From: Kitasatospora sp. MMS16-BH015
Lineage (GTDB): Bacteria; Actinomycetota; Actinomycetes; Streptomycetales; Streptomycetaceae
NCBI RefSeq assembly: GCF_002943525.1
Contig: NZ_CP025394.1
Coordinates: forward strand, 8,571,001 to 8,635,000
Direction: 5' to 3'
Length of the DNA stretch: 64,000 nt
Part shown: one piece after another, positions 25,102-33,439 of the stretch
How positions within the stretch are numbered: the first letter of the stretch is position 1
Layout: the number at the start of each line of letters is the position of its first letter
Made by a program: the position numbers and the translations under genes
The notes under the pieces: model-generated
The model's database searches: none
What the model saw: only the letters and a program-made list of their open reading frames with translations
What the model was told of the DNA's origin: nothing

Positions 25102-25506
25102 ATGCGCAACAACAAGCTGGTCGCCGGTGCGCTCGCGTCGGCCCTCGCCGCCGGTGCGGTCGTGGGTGTGACGGGTGGCCCGGCCTCGGCGGAGGCCCTG
25201 CCGAAGCAGGCGGTGGCCGCCAAGACCTCGCTCGCCTCGGCGACGGTGCTCGACAACGGCGCGAAGCCGCAGTTCTTCCACGCCATCGTCAGTGAGGCCA
25301 CCAAGGCCGCTGCCGTGGTGAACGCGGCGGCCGCCACCGCGAAGGCGACCGCGAAGGTGGTCAAGGTGACGAGCAAGTTCGTGAAGTCCTCCTCGGAGTC
25401 CTCGTCCTCCTCCTCGGAGTCCTCGTCCTCCTCCAGCGGCGGCCCGGTGACGGCCGTGCCGTCCCTGCACGGGGTCATCGCGGGCGACGCCCAGTTCGAC
25501 TACTGA
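25102..25506 (+). CDS. Small secreted protein, candidate SdpC-like toxin precursor
   Basis: A 134-residue exported protein that heads an operon. Signal peptide at about 1-30, cut near GGPASA/EALPK. A pro-like stretch follows (31-57). Residues 58-95 form an Ala/Val/Lys-rich, cationic amphipathic region (starting FFHAIVSEATK and ending KVTSKFVK). Then comes a Ser/Glu tract (96-112, SSSESSSSSSESSSSSS) and a 22-residue tail ending DAQFDY. No Cys is present. Downstream DUF5819 and HTTM genes correspond to SdpA and SdpB, which in Bacillus subtilis process pro-SdpC into the SDP peptide toxin. By analogy this would be the precursor, with the amphipathic region as core. The assignment is inference. 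Confidence 0.75.
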   Translation: MRNNKLVAGALASALAAGAVVGVTGGPASAEALPKQAVAAKTSLASATVLDNGAKPQFFHAIVSEATKAAAVVNAAAATAKATAKVVKVTSKFVKSSSESSSSSSESSSSSSGGPVTAVPSLHGVIAGDAQFDY

Positions 25507-25577
25507 GCCGAGCCGATCCGGTAAGTCCGCGCCCGGCGGCGGCCAATGCCGCCGGGCGCGGTCACGAGTCCCAGTGA

Positions 25578-26297
25578 GTGAGCCACCCGAACATGAGCGA
25601 ATCCCTCGAACCGGCCCGTGAAGGGGACATGGTAGCCAGTGGGCCACCCGTGCCCGCGCGGGTGCGTGCCCTGATCCTCCTCGCCCTGGTACCGGTGGTG
25701 CTGTACACCGCCGCCTGCGCCGTCTACAACGCCCCGCCCTCGCCGGCCCGCAACCGGGTGCTCGGGCCGGTGACCCGGGTGATGGAGCCGTACTTCTGGC
25801 AGGACTGGCAGCTGTTCGGCCCCACGCCGGGCAACAGCAACTCGATGATCTACCTGGAGGCCCGGCTGAAGCTGGCCTCCGGCCAGGTGGTGGAGACCTC
25901 ACCGGTCGAGATCGAGCAGGCCATCGACCGGGCGCCGCTGGAATTCCGGGTCAATCCGACCAAAATCCCCGGCGTACTGCTCGCATTCAACGAAACCGCC
26001 CAGAAGTACGCGGAACGGGCGACGAACATCAAGAAGCTCCCCGAAGACCAGCGGGCCGCCGCGCAGACGGACCTGGACCAGGATTTCGCCAACAACTTCC
26101 TCGAAATGCGGCGATTCTTCTCGGCCCGGGCCGCCTCGCTCTACCCCGGAGACCAGATCATGGCCGTGAAGGCGACGTTCAAGCACCAGGCCATCGTGCC
26201 GTTCTCGGCCCGCTACGCGAGCCCGCAGCCGGTGGAGCCGGTGGAGGCCCAGCTGGAGACCTCCTGGCTGGACTACGTCCCGGGGGTGGCCCGGTGA
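25578..26297 (+). CDS. DUF5819 family membrane protein (SdpA-like)
   Basis: A 239-residue protein with one N-terminal membrane helix (about 28-46, ALILLALVPVVLYTA) and an extracytoplasmic domain. The FWQDWQLFGPTPG motif (about 72-84) is the hallmark of DUF5819, which resembles the SdpA family of antimicrobial-peptide systems. Start codons at 25578, 25593 and 25629 are all possible; none has an ideal ribosome site. The stop overlaps the GTG of the next gene (GTGA), so it is coupled to the HTTM protein. It would work with that protein to mature the small protein encoded just upstream. Confidence 0.8.
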   Translation: MSHPNMSESLEPAREGDMVASGPPVPARVRALILLALVPVVLYTAACAVYNAPPSPARNRVLGPVTRVMEPYFWQDWQLFGPTPGNSNSMIYLEARLKLASGQVVETSPVEIEQAIDRAPLEFRVNPTKIPGVLLAFNETAQKYAERATNIKKLPEDQRAAAQTDLDQDFANNFLEMRRFFSARAASLYPGDQIMAVKATFKHQAIVPFSARYASPQPVEPVEAQLETSWLDYVPGVAR

Positions 26298-27346
26298 AGC
26301 GACCGACCCGGCGACCGACCCGGCGACTGACCCAGCGACTGACCCGGCGCCTGGACCGGGCCCTGCTCCGCCTGGCGCTCCGCGAACACCGCCTGGTCGG
26401 GCTCGCGCTGCTGCGCATCGTGATCGGCGTCGCGACCGTGCTGTACTGCCTGGCCGACTACGACCGGCGGCAGTTCCTCTGGGGGCCCGATTCGTTCCAC
26501 TCGGCCGAGGTGGCGAGCAAGGCGCTGCCGGAGTGGGGGTTCTCGCTCTTCCTGGTGAGCCACTCGCAGCTCTGGTTCGAGCTGCTCTTCCACCTGGTGA
26601 TCCTGGTCTCGGTCGCCTTCGCGGTCTTCGGCGGACGGGCCCTGACGGTGGCCCAGGCCGTGCTGATGTGGTCGCTGCACTACCGCAACCAGGACGTCCT
26701 GGAGGGCGGCGACAACCTCGCCCAGATCCTGATCATCTTCCTGGCGTTCACCGTGAGCAACGGCTACTTCGCCCCGGGCGCCAAGGCCCGCCGCGCACGG
26801 CTGCGGGAGCAGGCCAGGCCCACCGTCGGCACGGCCGTGCACAACCTGGCCGCCTACCTCGTGGTCTTCCAGACCTCGGTGCTCTACCTGATGGCCGGGT
26901 ACTGGAAGGTCACCGGCGCGGTGTGGCAGGACGGCGCGGCCATGTACTACATCAGCCGGATCTCGGGCTTCCAGATGTCCGACACCTACGCCCAGCTGAT
27001 GGGCAGCGCCTTCCTGGGCACGGCCGTCTGCTACTTCACCGTCTTCACCGAGCTGGCCTTCCCGTTCGCCGTGCTCTCCTCCCGGGCGTGGATCCGCAAG
27101 GCCAACACCCTGGCGATCGAGGCGATGCACCTGGGCATCATGGCCTTCATGGGCCTGGTCTGCTTCGGCCTGCTGATGATCGGCGCGGACTGCGCCTGCC
27201 TGCGCGACGAGGACTACCGGGCGATGTACCGGCGCGCTGTCCGGTTCAAGGAACGGTGGTCGGCCCGGCCGGCCCCGGTGGCGGGCTCGGCCCGGCCGGC
27301 GGCGGGTGCGGCTCGGGTGGGGGAGGAGCAGCATGCCCACGCCTGA
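26294..27346 (+). CDS. HTTM-domain membrane protein (SdpB-like)
   Basis: A 350-residue polytopic membrane protein of the HTTM superfamily, which contains vitamin K-dependent gamma-carboxylase relatives and Bacillus SdpB. About six to seven hydrophobic helices are visible, beginning at about residue 36 (LRIVIGVATVLYCLAD). The conserved HxxYRNQDVLEGGDN segment (about 129-142) and the YWKVTGAVWQDG motif (about 209-220) fit the family. The cytoplasmic N-terminus has four near-identical 12-bp repeats encoding TRRxT/L units, giving a basic leader. It is coupled to the DUF5819 gene and overlaps the next by 14 nt. Confidence 0.85.
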   Translation: MKRPTRRPTRRLTQRLTRRLDRALLRLALREHRLVGLALLRIVIGVATVLYCLADYDRRQFLWGPDSFHSAEVASKALPEWGFSLFLVSHSQLWFELLFHLVILVSVAFAVFGGRALTVAQAVLMWSLHYRNQDVLEGGDNLAQILIIFLAFTVSNGYFAPGAKARRARLREQARPTVGTAVHNLAAYLVVFQTSVLYLMAGYWKVTGAVWQDGAAMYYISRISGFQMSDTYAQLMGSAFLGTAVCYFTVFTELAFPFAVLSSRAWIRKANTLAIEAMHLGIMAFMGLVCFGLLMIGADCACLRDEDYRAMYRRAVRFKERWSARPAPVAGSARPAAGAARVGEEQHAHA

Positions 27347-27521
27347 CGGAAGCGGCGGGCCCGTGCCCGACCGGAGCGGCGTGCCCACGCCTGACGGAAG
27401 CGGCGGGCCCGTGCCCGACCGGAGCGGCGTGCCCACGCCTGACGGAAGCGGCGGGCCCGTGCCCGACCGGAGCAGCGTGCCCACGCCTGACGGAAGCGGC
27501 GGGCCCACGCCCGACCGGGCC
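27333..27521 (+). repeat. 48-bp tandem repeat inside the M23 gene
   Basis: Three full copies of a 48-bp unit (27333-27380, 27381-27428, 27429-27476) and most of a fourth (27477-27521), nearly identical. Each encodes VPTPDGSGGPVPDRSG, so the frame is kept. Copy number is probably variable between strains. Confidence 0.92.
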
Positions 27522-28688
27522 GCGCAGGCCGCCGCCCTGCGCGACTTCCTGGCAGCCGGGCCCGAGCGGTGGCCGGAGCTCGCACCGGCTCCGATCGCCG
27601 CGGTGGGCGCGGAGCGGCTGCGCGCCATCGTCGAGGCCACCGCGGCCCGGGTCGGCGGCGTGCAGGACGTGGTGGACGACCCCGGCGGCCTGGCCGTGCT
27701 CGGCCCGGCGGGCCGGGTGCTCGCCTGGGCACGGCTGGACGCCGAGGGGCGGCTCGCCGACCTGCGGATCGCCCCGGCCCGCAGTGGCCGCCGGGAGATG
27801 CCGGCCGGCTGGCAGATCCAGCTGGCCCGGGTCTTCTGGCTGCTGCTCGTGGGCTGGCTGGCCGCCGCCTGCTGGGGCGTCGGCCAGCTGACCTCCTGGG
27901 GCGGCGCGGTGCTCTCCCTCGGCTTCGGCCTGCTGCTCTTCGAGGGGTGGAACGCCCCGGCCGCCGAGCCCTGGTGGAGCCGCCGCCCGGTGGAGGCGGT
28001 GGCGCTGCTCGGCCTCGCCTCGGCCTGGCGCCTGCCCCGCCTCCCGGTCGGCGACAGCTGGACCGAACTCGCGGTCGGGGCCGGCTTGTTGGGCGTGGCC
28101 GTGATAGGGCTGGCCCGAGCCCGCCGGCACCGGTGGGGTGCACCGGCGGGGGAGTACCACTTCCCGCTGCGCGGCAGCTGGTACATCGTCCAGGGTGGTG
28201 GTCGCAGCCTCAACCACCACGCCGGGCACCCCGAACAGCGGGGCGCGCTCGACCTGGTGCGGACCGGCTCCGGCGGCCCGCGCCGCGAGCCGGAGCACTA
28301 CCCGGCGTACGGGGAGCAGGTGTTCGCCCCCTGCGCCGGAGTGGTGGTCGCGGCCGTGGACGGCATCGAGGACCAGCGCCCCGGCACCCTGCGGTACGCC
28401 CCGGCCTACGGGAACCACGTCTTCATCGAGACGGCCGACGGGGTGCTGGTGAAGCTCGCCCACCTGCGGCCCGGCTCGGTGCGGGTGACGGCGGGCCAGG
28501 CGGTGGCAGCGGGTGAGCTGCTCGGCGAGGTCGGCAACTCCGGCAACAGCACCGAACCCCACCTGCACCTGCACGCGGAGCGGGCCGGGCTCGGCCTGGA
28601 CCTGCGCTTCACCGGGATCACCGGCGGCCTGCACCGCGGCCGTACCGTGCACGGCCGCACCGTAGGCGGCCACACCGTGCGCGGCTGA
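27333..28688 (+). CDS. Membrane-bound M23-family peptidase with N-terminal Pro/Gly repeats
   Basis: A 451-residue protein. Residues 1-63 are four 16-residue repeats (VPTPDGSGGPVPDRSG). A helical region with three to four membrane segments follows (about 165-265). The C-terminal LytM/M23 domain (about 280-425) shows the zinc pattern as HHAGHPEQRGALDLV (H...D) and HLHLH near EPHLHLHAE. Such enzymes cut peptidoglycan cross-links or processed peptides. The ATG at 27333 lies 4 nt after a GGAGGAG site and overlaps the HTTM gene, so translation is coupled. Its place after the SdpA/SdpB-like genes suggests a role in maturation or release, though this is not shown. Confidence 0.85.
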   Translation: MPTPDGSGGPVPDRSGVPTPDGSGGPVPDRSGVPTPDGSGGPVPDRSSVPTPDGSGGPTPDRAAQAAALRDFLAAGPERWPELAPAPIAAVGAERLRAIVEATAARVGGVQDVVDDPGGLAVLGPAGRVLAWARLDAEGRLADLRIAPARSGRREMPAGWQIQLARVFWLLLVGWLAAACWGVGQLTSWGGAVLSLGFGLLLFEGWNAPAAEPWWSRRPVEAVALLGLASAWRLPRLPVGDSWTELAVGAGLLGVAVIGLARARRHRWGAPAGEYHFPLRGSWYIVQGGGRSLNHHAGHPEQRGALDLVRTGSGGPRREPEHYPAYGEQVFAPCAGVVVAAVDGIEDQRPGTLRYAPAYGNHVFIETADGVLVKLAHLRPGSVRVTAGQAVAAGELLGEVGNSGNSTEPHLHLHAERAGLGLDLRFTGITGGLHRGRTVHGRTVGGHTVRG

Positions 28689-28713
28689 CCTCCAACCCCA
28701 GAAAGCTCTCCCT

Positions 28714-30666
28714 GTGACGACTCGTCGGACCACCCTGCCCTCGCTCACCGCCGCCGCCCTGGCCGGCACCCTCGTGGTGGCGGCGGCGGGCGCCGCCCGG
28801 GCCGAGGACGGCCGCACCGCGCTGGCCGGCTCGCAGCCCGCCTACGCCACCGCCGACAACGACCTCGGTGCCGTACCCGGGCAGCAGACTCTCACCGCCC
28901 GGCTCTACCTCGGCCCCCGCGACCCGGCCGCGCTGACCGCCTTCCTGCGCGAGGTCACCGACCCGCGCAGCCGCAGCTACGGCCGCTTCCTCACCCCGGA
29001 GCAGTACCGGCAGCGCTTCGCCCTGACCCCGGGTCAAGTGCGCGCACTCACCCGCTGGCTGACCGGCGCCGGGCTGACCGTCACCGCCACCACCCCGCAC
29101 TACCTGCAGGTCAGCGGCCCGGCCACCGCGCTCGGCCGGGCACTGGGGACCACCGTGCACCGGTACCGCACCGCCTGGGGCCCGGCCCAGGCCCCGGCGC
29201 AGGCGGCGAGCGTGCCCGCCGCCCTGGCCGGCCAGGTGATCGCCCTCGACGGGCTCACCGCCCCGGCCGCCGCCGACCCGGCCTCGCACCGCAGCGTGGT
29301 GCTCGCCGACCCGGCGGCCGCCCCCGGCCCCGCCGCCCACTGCTCGGCCGCCTTCGGACAGCTGCCCGCCACCGGTCTGCCGCCCGCCCACGGGCACCCG
29401 GTCGCGTACACCACCTGCCCGTACACCCCCGCCCAACTGCGCAAGGCCTACGGCGCGGCACCGGCGGGCGCCACCGGCAAGGGGCGCACCGTGGCGATCG
29501 TGGGCGCCTACGGATCACCGGTGATGGCGGCGGACGCCGAGCGGTTCGCCCGGGCCGTGGGCGACCGCCCGCTGCGGCCCGGCCAGTACCGGGAGACGGT
29601 CGACCAGAGCTCCTGGAAGGTGAGCCCGGCCTGCGCGCCGCCGGCCTCCTGGGCGGGCGAGCAGGCCCTGGACGTGGAGATGGTGCACGCATACGCGCCC
29701 GACGCGGACATCCACTACGTCGGCGCGGCCTCCTGCGAGGACGCCGACCTGATGGCCGCCGAGGCCGGGGTCGTGGACACCCGCTCGGCCGACCTGATCT
29801 CCAACTCCTGGGCCGAGATCGTGCACTCCTCGCCCGGCCACCTCACCCCGGGTCTGGTCGCCGCCTGGGACATGCTCTTCCAGCAGGCCGCCGCCGAGGG
29901 CATCGGCGTGTACTTCGCCTCCGGCGACTGCGGGGACTCCTCCCCGGCCGCCGCCGAGACCGGCATCAACTGCGACCCGAAGACCACGGCCGCCCAGGCC
30001 GACTTCCCGAGCGGCGACCCGTGGGTCACCTCGGTGGGCGCCACCACGCTGGCCACCGACCCCAAGGGCGGGTACGTCTGGGAGACCAGCATGGGTGACG
30101 CGGTGTCGGTGCGGCCCGGCGGCGCGGGAGACTGGGCGCCGCTGCCCGGCGTGTTCGCCTTCGGCGGGGGCGGTGGCCCCAGCGACTTCCCGCAGCCCTG
30201 GTACCAGCGGGGCCGGGTGCCCGGCGCGCTCGCGCACGGCCACCGGGCCACCCCCGACGTGGCGCTCAGCGGCGACGCGGCCCTGCCGGTGCTGGTCGGC
30301 TACACCTTCGGCGGCGCCTTCCACCTGGTCGGCTTCGGCGGCACCTCCGCCGCCGCCCCGGGCTTCGCGGCGTTGCAGGCCGACGCCGAGCAGGCCGCCG
30401 GCCGCACCCTCGGCTTCGCCAACCCGCTGCTGTACTCGCTGGCCGGGACGGGCGCCTTCCACGACGTCACCGAGCAGCCCGCCGCGGCCGGAGCGGCGCC
30501 GCTGACCGTCGTGCAGGACACCGGCGCCGCCGACCCCGAGCTGCACGACCTGCTCTACACCCTCGGCCAGGACATCGGGCTGCCCGCCGCGCGCGGCTAC
30601 GACCTGGCCACCGGCCTCGGCTCGCCCGGGCCCGAGTACCTGCGCCGGGTCGTGTCCCGTGGCTGA
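28714..30666 (+). CDS. Secreted S53 (sedolisin/kumamolisin) protease with pro-domain
   Basis: A 650-residue exported serine-carboxyl protease. Signal peptide (about 1-30), then an activation pro-domain (about 45-190, with SRSYGRFLTPEQYRQRF typical of this family). The catalytic domain carries the Glu and Asp in GEQALDVEMVHAYAPDA and the nucleophile Ser545 in GGTSAAAPGF. A C-terminal calcium site is suggested by HDVTEQ and the YDLATGLGSP end motif. Such enzymes act best at acidic pH. The gene is 25 nt after the M23 gene and overlaps the oxidoreductase, so it is in the same operon. It may help process the small secreted protein or its competitors. Confidence 0.93.
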   Translation: MTTRRTTLPSLTAAALAGTLVVAAAGAARAEDGRTALAGSQPAYATADNDLGAVPGQQTLTARLYLGPRDPAALTAFLREVTDPRSRSYGRFLTPEQYRQRFALTPGQVRALTRWLTGAGLTVTATTPHYLQVSGPATALGRALGTTVHRYRTAWGPAQAPAQAASVPAALAGQVIALDGLTAPAAADPASHRSVVLADPAAAPGPAAHCSAAFGQLPATGLPPAHGHPVAYTTCPYTPAQLRKAYGAAPAGATGKGRTVAIVGAYGSPVMAADAERFARAVGDRPLRPGQYRETVDQSSWKVSPACAPPASWAGEQALDVEMVHAYAPDADIHYVGAASCEDADLMAAEAGVVDTRSADLISNSWAEIVHSSPGHLTPGLVAAWDMLFQQAAAEGIGVYFASGDCGDSSPAAAETGINCDPKTTAAQADFPSGDPWVTSVGATTLATDPKGGYVWETSMGDAVSVRPGGAGDWAPLPGVFAFGGGGGPSDFPQPWYQRGRVPGALAHGHRATPDVALSGDAALPVLVGYTFGGAFHLVGFGGTSAAAPGFAALQADAEQAAGRTLGFANPLLYSLAGTGAFHDVTEQPAAAGAAPLTVVQDTGAADPELHDLLYTLGQDIGLPAARGYDLATGLGSPGPEYLRRVVSRG

Positions 30667-32083
30667 GGCCGTGGTGGTCGGGGCCGGGCCGAACGGGCTG
30701 GCCGCCGCCGTGGCGCTGGCCCGGGAGGGGGTGGCCGTCACCGTGCTCGAACAGGCGGCCACCATCGGCGGCGGCACCCGCAGCGGCGAGCTGACGCTGC
30801 CCGGCCTGTTGCACGACCACTGCGCCGCCGTGCATCCGATGGCGCTCGCCTCGCCGTTCCTGCGCTCGCTCGACCTGGAGCGGCACGGGCTGCGCTGGCG
30901 CCGGCCCGAGGTGGACCTCGCCCACCCGCTCAACCAGGGCGAGCCGGGCGTGCTGCACCAATCGATCGAGCGCACGGTGGCAGGTCTGGGAGCGGACGGA
31001 GCGGCCTGGCGGCGGGTGTTCGGGCCGCTGGCCGCCGAGTTCGACGCGCTGGCCGAGGAGGTCATGCGCCCGCCCCTGCACCTGCCCGCGCACCCCGGGC
31101 CGCTGCTGCGCCTCGCCCTGCGGGCGGCGCCGCCCGCCGCCGCCCTGGCCCGGGCCGCCTGGCGCACCCCGCAGGCCCGCGCGCTCTTCGCGGGCACGGC
31201 CGCGCACGCCGTCCGGCCGCTGGGAGCCCTCGGGAGCGGTGCGATCGGCCTGCTGCTGCTCGCGGCCGGGCACCGGCACGGCTGGCCGGTCGCGCAGGGC
31301 GGTTCGCAGGCCGTGGCCGAGGCGCTGGCCGCCCGGCTGCGGGAGCTCGGCGGGCGGGTGGAGACGGGGGTACGGGTCCGCTCCCTGACCGAACTGCCGC
31401 CCGGCGCAGCGGTGTTGCTCGATCTGGCGCCGCGGGAGGCGCACGCGGTCTGCGGCAGCCGACTGCCCGCGCGGACGGCCCGGGCGTACGCCCGGTGGCA
31501 GCACGGCCCGGGCGCGTTCAAGCTCGACCTCGCGATGGAGGGCGGCATCCCGTGGCGGGACGAGGCCTGCCGCCGGGCCGGCACCGTGCACCTCGGCGGC
31601 ACGCTCGCGGAGATCGGGCACGCCGAGCGGGCCATCGCGCAGGGGCGGATGCCGGAGCGGCCGTTCGTGCTGGTGTCGCAGCAGTACCTGGCCGACCCCG
31701 GCCGGTCGGCGGGCTCGGTGCACCCGGTCTGGGCCTACGCGCACGTGCCGAGCGGCTGGCGCGGCGACGCGACCGAGGCGGTGCTCGCCCAGTTGGAGCG
31801 GTTCGCCCCGGGCACCCGGGAGCGGATCCTCGCGCAGACGGTCAGCGGACCGGCCCAACTGGCCGCCGACAACCCGAACTTCGTCGGCGGCGACATCCTC
31901 ACCGGCGCCAACACCGCCCGCCAACTGCTGCTGCGCCCCAGGGCCGCCCTCGACCCGTACGCCACCGGCATCCCCGGGGTCTACCTCTGCTCGGCGGCCA
32001 CCCCGCCGGGGCCGGGGGTGCACGGCATGTGCGGCTACGGCGCCGCCCGCTCGGCGCTCCGGCACCTGGCGGTCCGGGGCTGA
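30659..32083 (+). CDS. FAD-dependent oxidoreductase, phytoene desaturase-like
   Basis: A 474-residue flavoprotein. The dinucleotide-binding motif VVGAGPNGLAAAVALARE stands at the N-terminus with the Glu at the end of strand 2 (VTVLEQ), and GVYLCSAATPPGPGVHGMCG at the C-terminus is the second FAD signature. The family oxidises or isomerises lipid-like substrates such as carotenoids and retinoids. The start at 30659 lies inside the S53 gene (8-nt overlap). It may belong to the same operon only by position. Substrate is unknown. The next 80 bp show no gene before decayed sequence begins. Confidence 0.88.
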   Translation: MAEAVVVGAGPNGLAAAVALAREGVAVTVLEQAATIGGGTRSGELTLPGLLHDHCAAVHPMALASPFLRSLDLERHGLRWRRPEVDLAHPLNQGEPGVLHQSIERTVAGLGADGAAWRRVFGPLAAEFDALAEEVMRPPLHLPAHPGPLLRLALRAAPPAAALARAAWRTPQARALFAGTAAHAVRPLGALGSGAIGLLLLAAGHRHGWPVAQGGSQAVAEALAARLRELGGRVETGVRVRSLTELPPGAAVLLDLAPREAHAVCGSRLPARTARAYARWQHGPGAFKLDLAMEGGIPWRDEACRRAGTVHLGGTLAEIGHAERAIAQGRMPERPFVLVSQQYLADPGRSAGSVHPVWAYAHVPSGWRGDATEAVLAQLERFAPGTRERILAQTVSGPAQLAADNPNFVGGDILTGANTARQLLLRPRAALDPYATGIPGVYLCSAATPPGPGVHGMCGYGAARSALRHLAVRG

Positions 32084-32163
32084 GCCCGGTACGAGGCCGC
32101 TGACGCGCCGCCGAACGGCCCGGACGGCGAGGTCGGCCGTTGTCCGCTCGACCGCAGACGTGC

Positions 32164-32385
32164 TCAGCGGGCCTCGGCGTACTGGGCGCGGTAGAGGCGG
32201 GCGTACGCCCCGTCGGCGGCCAACAGGGCCTGGTGGGTGCCGGATTCGACCACCTCGCCGGCGTCGAGGAGGAGGATCCGGTCCGCGGTGCGGACGGTGG
32301 CCAGGCGGTGGGCGATGACCAGGGCGGTGCGGCCGCGGAGGGCCTCGGTGAGGGCCTCCTGGACGGCGGCCTCGGCGTGGGCGTA
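32164..32385 (-). pseudogene. ABC transporter ATPase, C-terminal remnant
   Basis: About 72 codons ending in a TGA at 32164-32166. The readable part corresponds to the end of an exporter-type nucleotide-binding domain: EAAVQEALTEALRGRTAL, the H-loop VIAHRLATVRTADRILLL, and GEVVESGTH. The Walker A, signature and Walker B motifs are missing because the sequence stops abruptly at about 32385, where it joins an unrelated plus-strand fragment. It is a deletion remnant. Confidence 0.75.
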
Positions 32386-32390
32386 CCCGG

Positions 32391-32594
32391 GTGCCGGTGT
32401 ACTCGCCGATCCTCGGCCGGTTCCACCGCGACGAGGACGCTCTGGTCGCGCTGCTCGGGCTGCACCTGGTCACCCCGGTCCGGTTCGACACCGCGGTGAG
32501 CCGCCTTCACCGCCGAGGTGATGCGCAGCGGCTGGGTCGGCGACTCCGCCTTCGCCCGTCTGCGCGCCTGCCTGAAGGCTTGTCAGATAGTTGA
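32391..32594 (+). pseudogene. Acyltransferase (FabD-like) remnant
   Basis: The first ~45 codons read VYSPILGRFHRDEDALVALL and continue LVTPVRFDTAVSRLH, which matches the middle of an ACP S-malonyltransferase or polyketide acyltransferase domain. There is no GHSxG active site and no C-terminal part. The frame decays after about 32520. It lies head-on to the ABC remnant, so the two are probably products of one rearrangement. Confidence 0.55.
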
Positions 32595-32769
32595 ACTCGC
32601 GAGGCCCGGCCACCGTGGCGCAGGTCGGCCCCGTTCAAGCCGACGGCCGACCCGGGGTGAGGGCCCCGCCGCCTCCCGCGCGCGTTCGATCCGTGCACTC
32701 TCCGCGCACGATCACGCAGACTCCTGCGCCGAGGGCGAGCTGGATCCACGCGCCGGCCGGTGCCGGCTT

Positions 32770-32804
32770 GGGGCCGGCCCTCCCGTGGGATGTGGGCCGG
32801 CCCC
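32770..32804 (-). terminator. Hairpin terminator after the L31-L33 operon
   Basis: GGGGCCGGCCC (32770-32780) pairs perfectly with GGGCCGGCCCC (32794-32804), leaving a 13-nt loop. It sits 21 nt beyond the minus-strand stop of the L31 gene. No gene is visible between about 32600 and 32824 apart from this hairpin. Confidence 0.7.
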
Positions 32805-32824
32805 TCTTGTCGGATGGTGGCCGG

Positions 32825-33094
32825 TCAGCTCGTGGCGTCGGGCCGAGGGGTGGTGAGGCCGTAGCGGCGCTGGAAGCGTTCGACGCGGCCGGCGGTGTCG
32901 AGGACGCGGGCGTTGCCGGTGTAGAAGGGGTGGCTGGCGGAGGAGATCTCGACGTCGATCACGGGGTAGGTGTTGCCGTCCTCCCACTCCACGGTCTTCT
33001 CGCTGGTGGCGGTGGACCGGGTGAGGAAGGCGAGGTCGCCGGCCTTGTCGCGGAAGACGACGGGGCGGTAGGCGGGGTGGATGCCGGGCTTCAT
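32825..33094 (-). CDS. rpmE2: 50S ribosomal protein L31 type B (zinc-independent)
   Basis: An 89-residue L31 paralogue. MKPGIHPAYRPVVFRDK and VEISSASHPFYTG are characteristic of type B. The Cys residues that bind zinc in ordinary L31 are absent. In zinc-starved actinobacteria such C-minus paralogues replace the zinc forms in ribosomes and free zinc. It is downstream of the L33 gene (28-nt gap) and both probably respond to the Zur box at 33335-33353. A terminator follows. It could also be called ykrB- or rpmE-type. Confidence 0.95.
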   Translation of the reverse strand: MKPGIHPAYRPVVFRDKAGDLAFLTRSTATSEKTVEWEDGNTYPVIDVEISSASHPFYTGNARVLDTAGRVERFQRRYGLTTPRPDATS

Positions 33095-33122
33095 GGTGCC
33101 TCCTGGAGGGGTGCGGGGCTGG

Positions 33123-33287
33123 TCAGCGCTCTTCGCGGAAGTCGACGTGTGCGCGGGCTGCGGGGTCGTACTTGCGCAGCACCAGCCGGTCGGGGTCGTT
33201 GCGGCGGTTCTTGCGGGTCGCGTAGGTGTAGCCGGTGCCGGCGGTGGAGCGGAGCTTGATGATCGGGCGCAGGTCGTTGCGGGCCAT
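33123..33287 (-). CDS. rpmG: 50S ribosomal protein L33 (zinc-independent paralogue)
   Basis: 54 residues, beginning MARNDLRPIIKLRSTAGTG and then YATRKNRRNDPDRL. The sequence lacks the two CxxC pairs of zinc-binding L33. ATG at 33287 with GGAGGACACCG upstream. First gene of the minus-strand pair with L31. Control region shared with the divergent L28-S14 operon and carrying a Zur box. Confidence 0.95.
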   Translation of the reverse strand: MARNDLRPIIKLRSTAGTGYTYATRKNRRNDPDRLVLRKYDPAARAHVDFREER

Positions 33288-33334
33288 CGGTGTCCTCCCT
33301 GGTGTGGTCGGTGTGGGTCGGCCTCACCATAGCG

Positions 33335-33353
33335 TAATGGTTTTCGTTTTCAT
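33335..33353. promoter_or_regulatory. Zur box in the divergent L33 / L28 control region
   Basis: TAATGGTTTTCGTTTTCAT matches the actinobacterial Zur operator (TAATGAAAATCATTTTCAT form) at 14 of 19 positions. It lies 48 nt from the L33 start and 87 nt from the L28 start. It is an AT-rich island in GC-rich DNA. Zur with bound zinc would repress both directions. Confidence 0.75.
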
Positions 33354-33439
33354 CTAGTGTACTGTCAGGCCCAACGCCGACGGCCGACGCGGCATTCCCG
33401 TCCGCCGCCCGCCCGCATCCCTCCTGACTCGGAGCCGCC

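Noticed and set aside
32518..32856. A plus-strand frame downstream of the acyltransferase fragment (SGWVGDSAFARLRACLKA)
   Set aside because: Short, no family recognised, and it runs through the terminator into the L31 gene.
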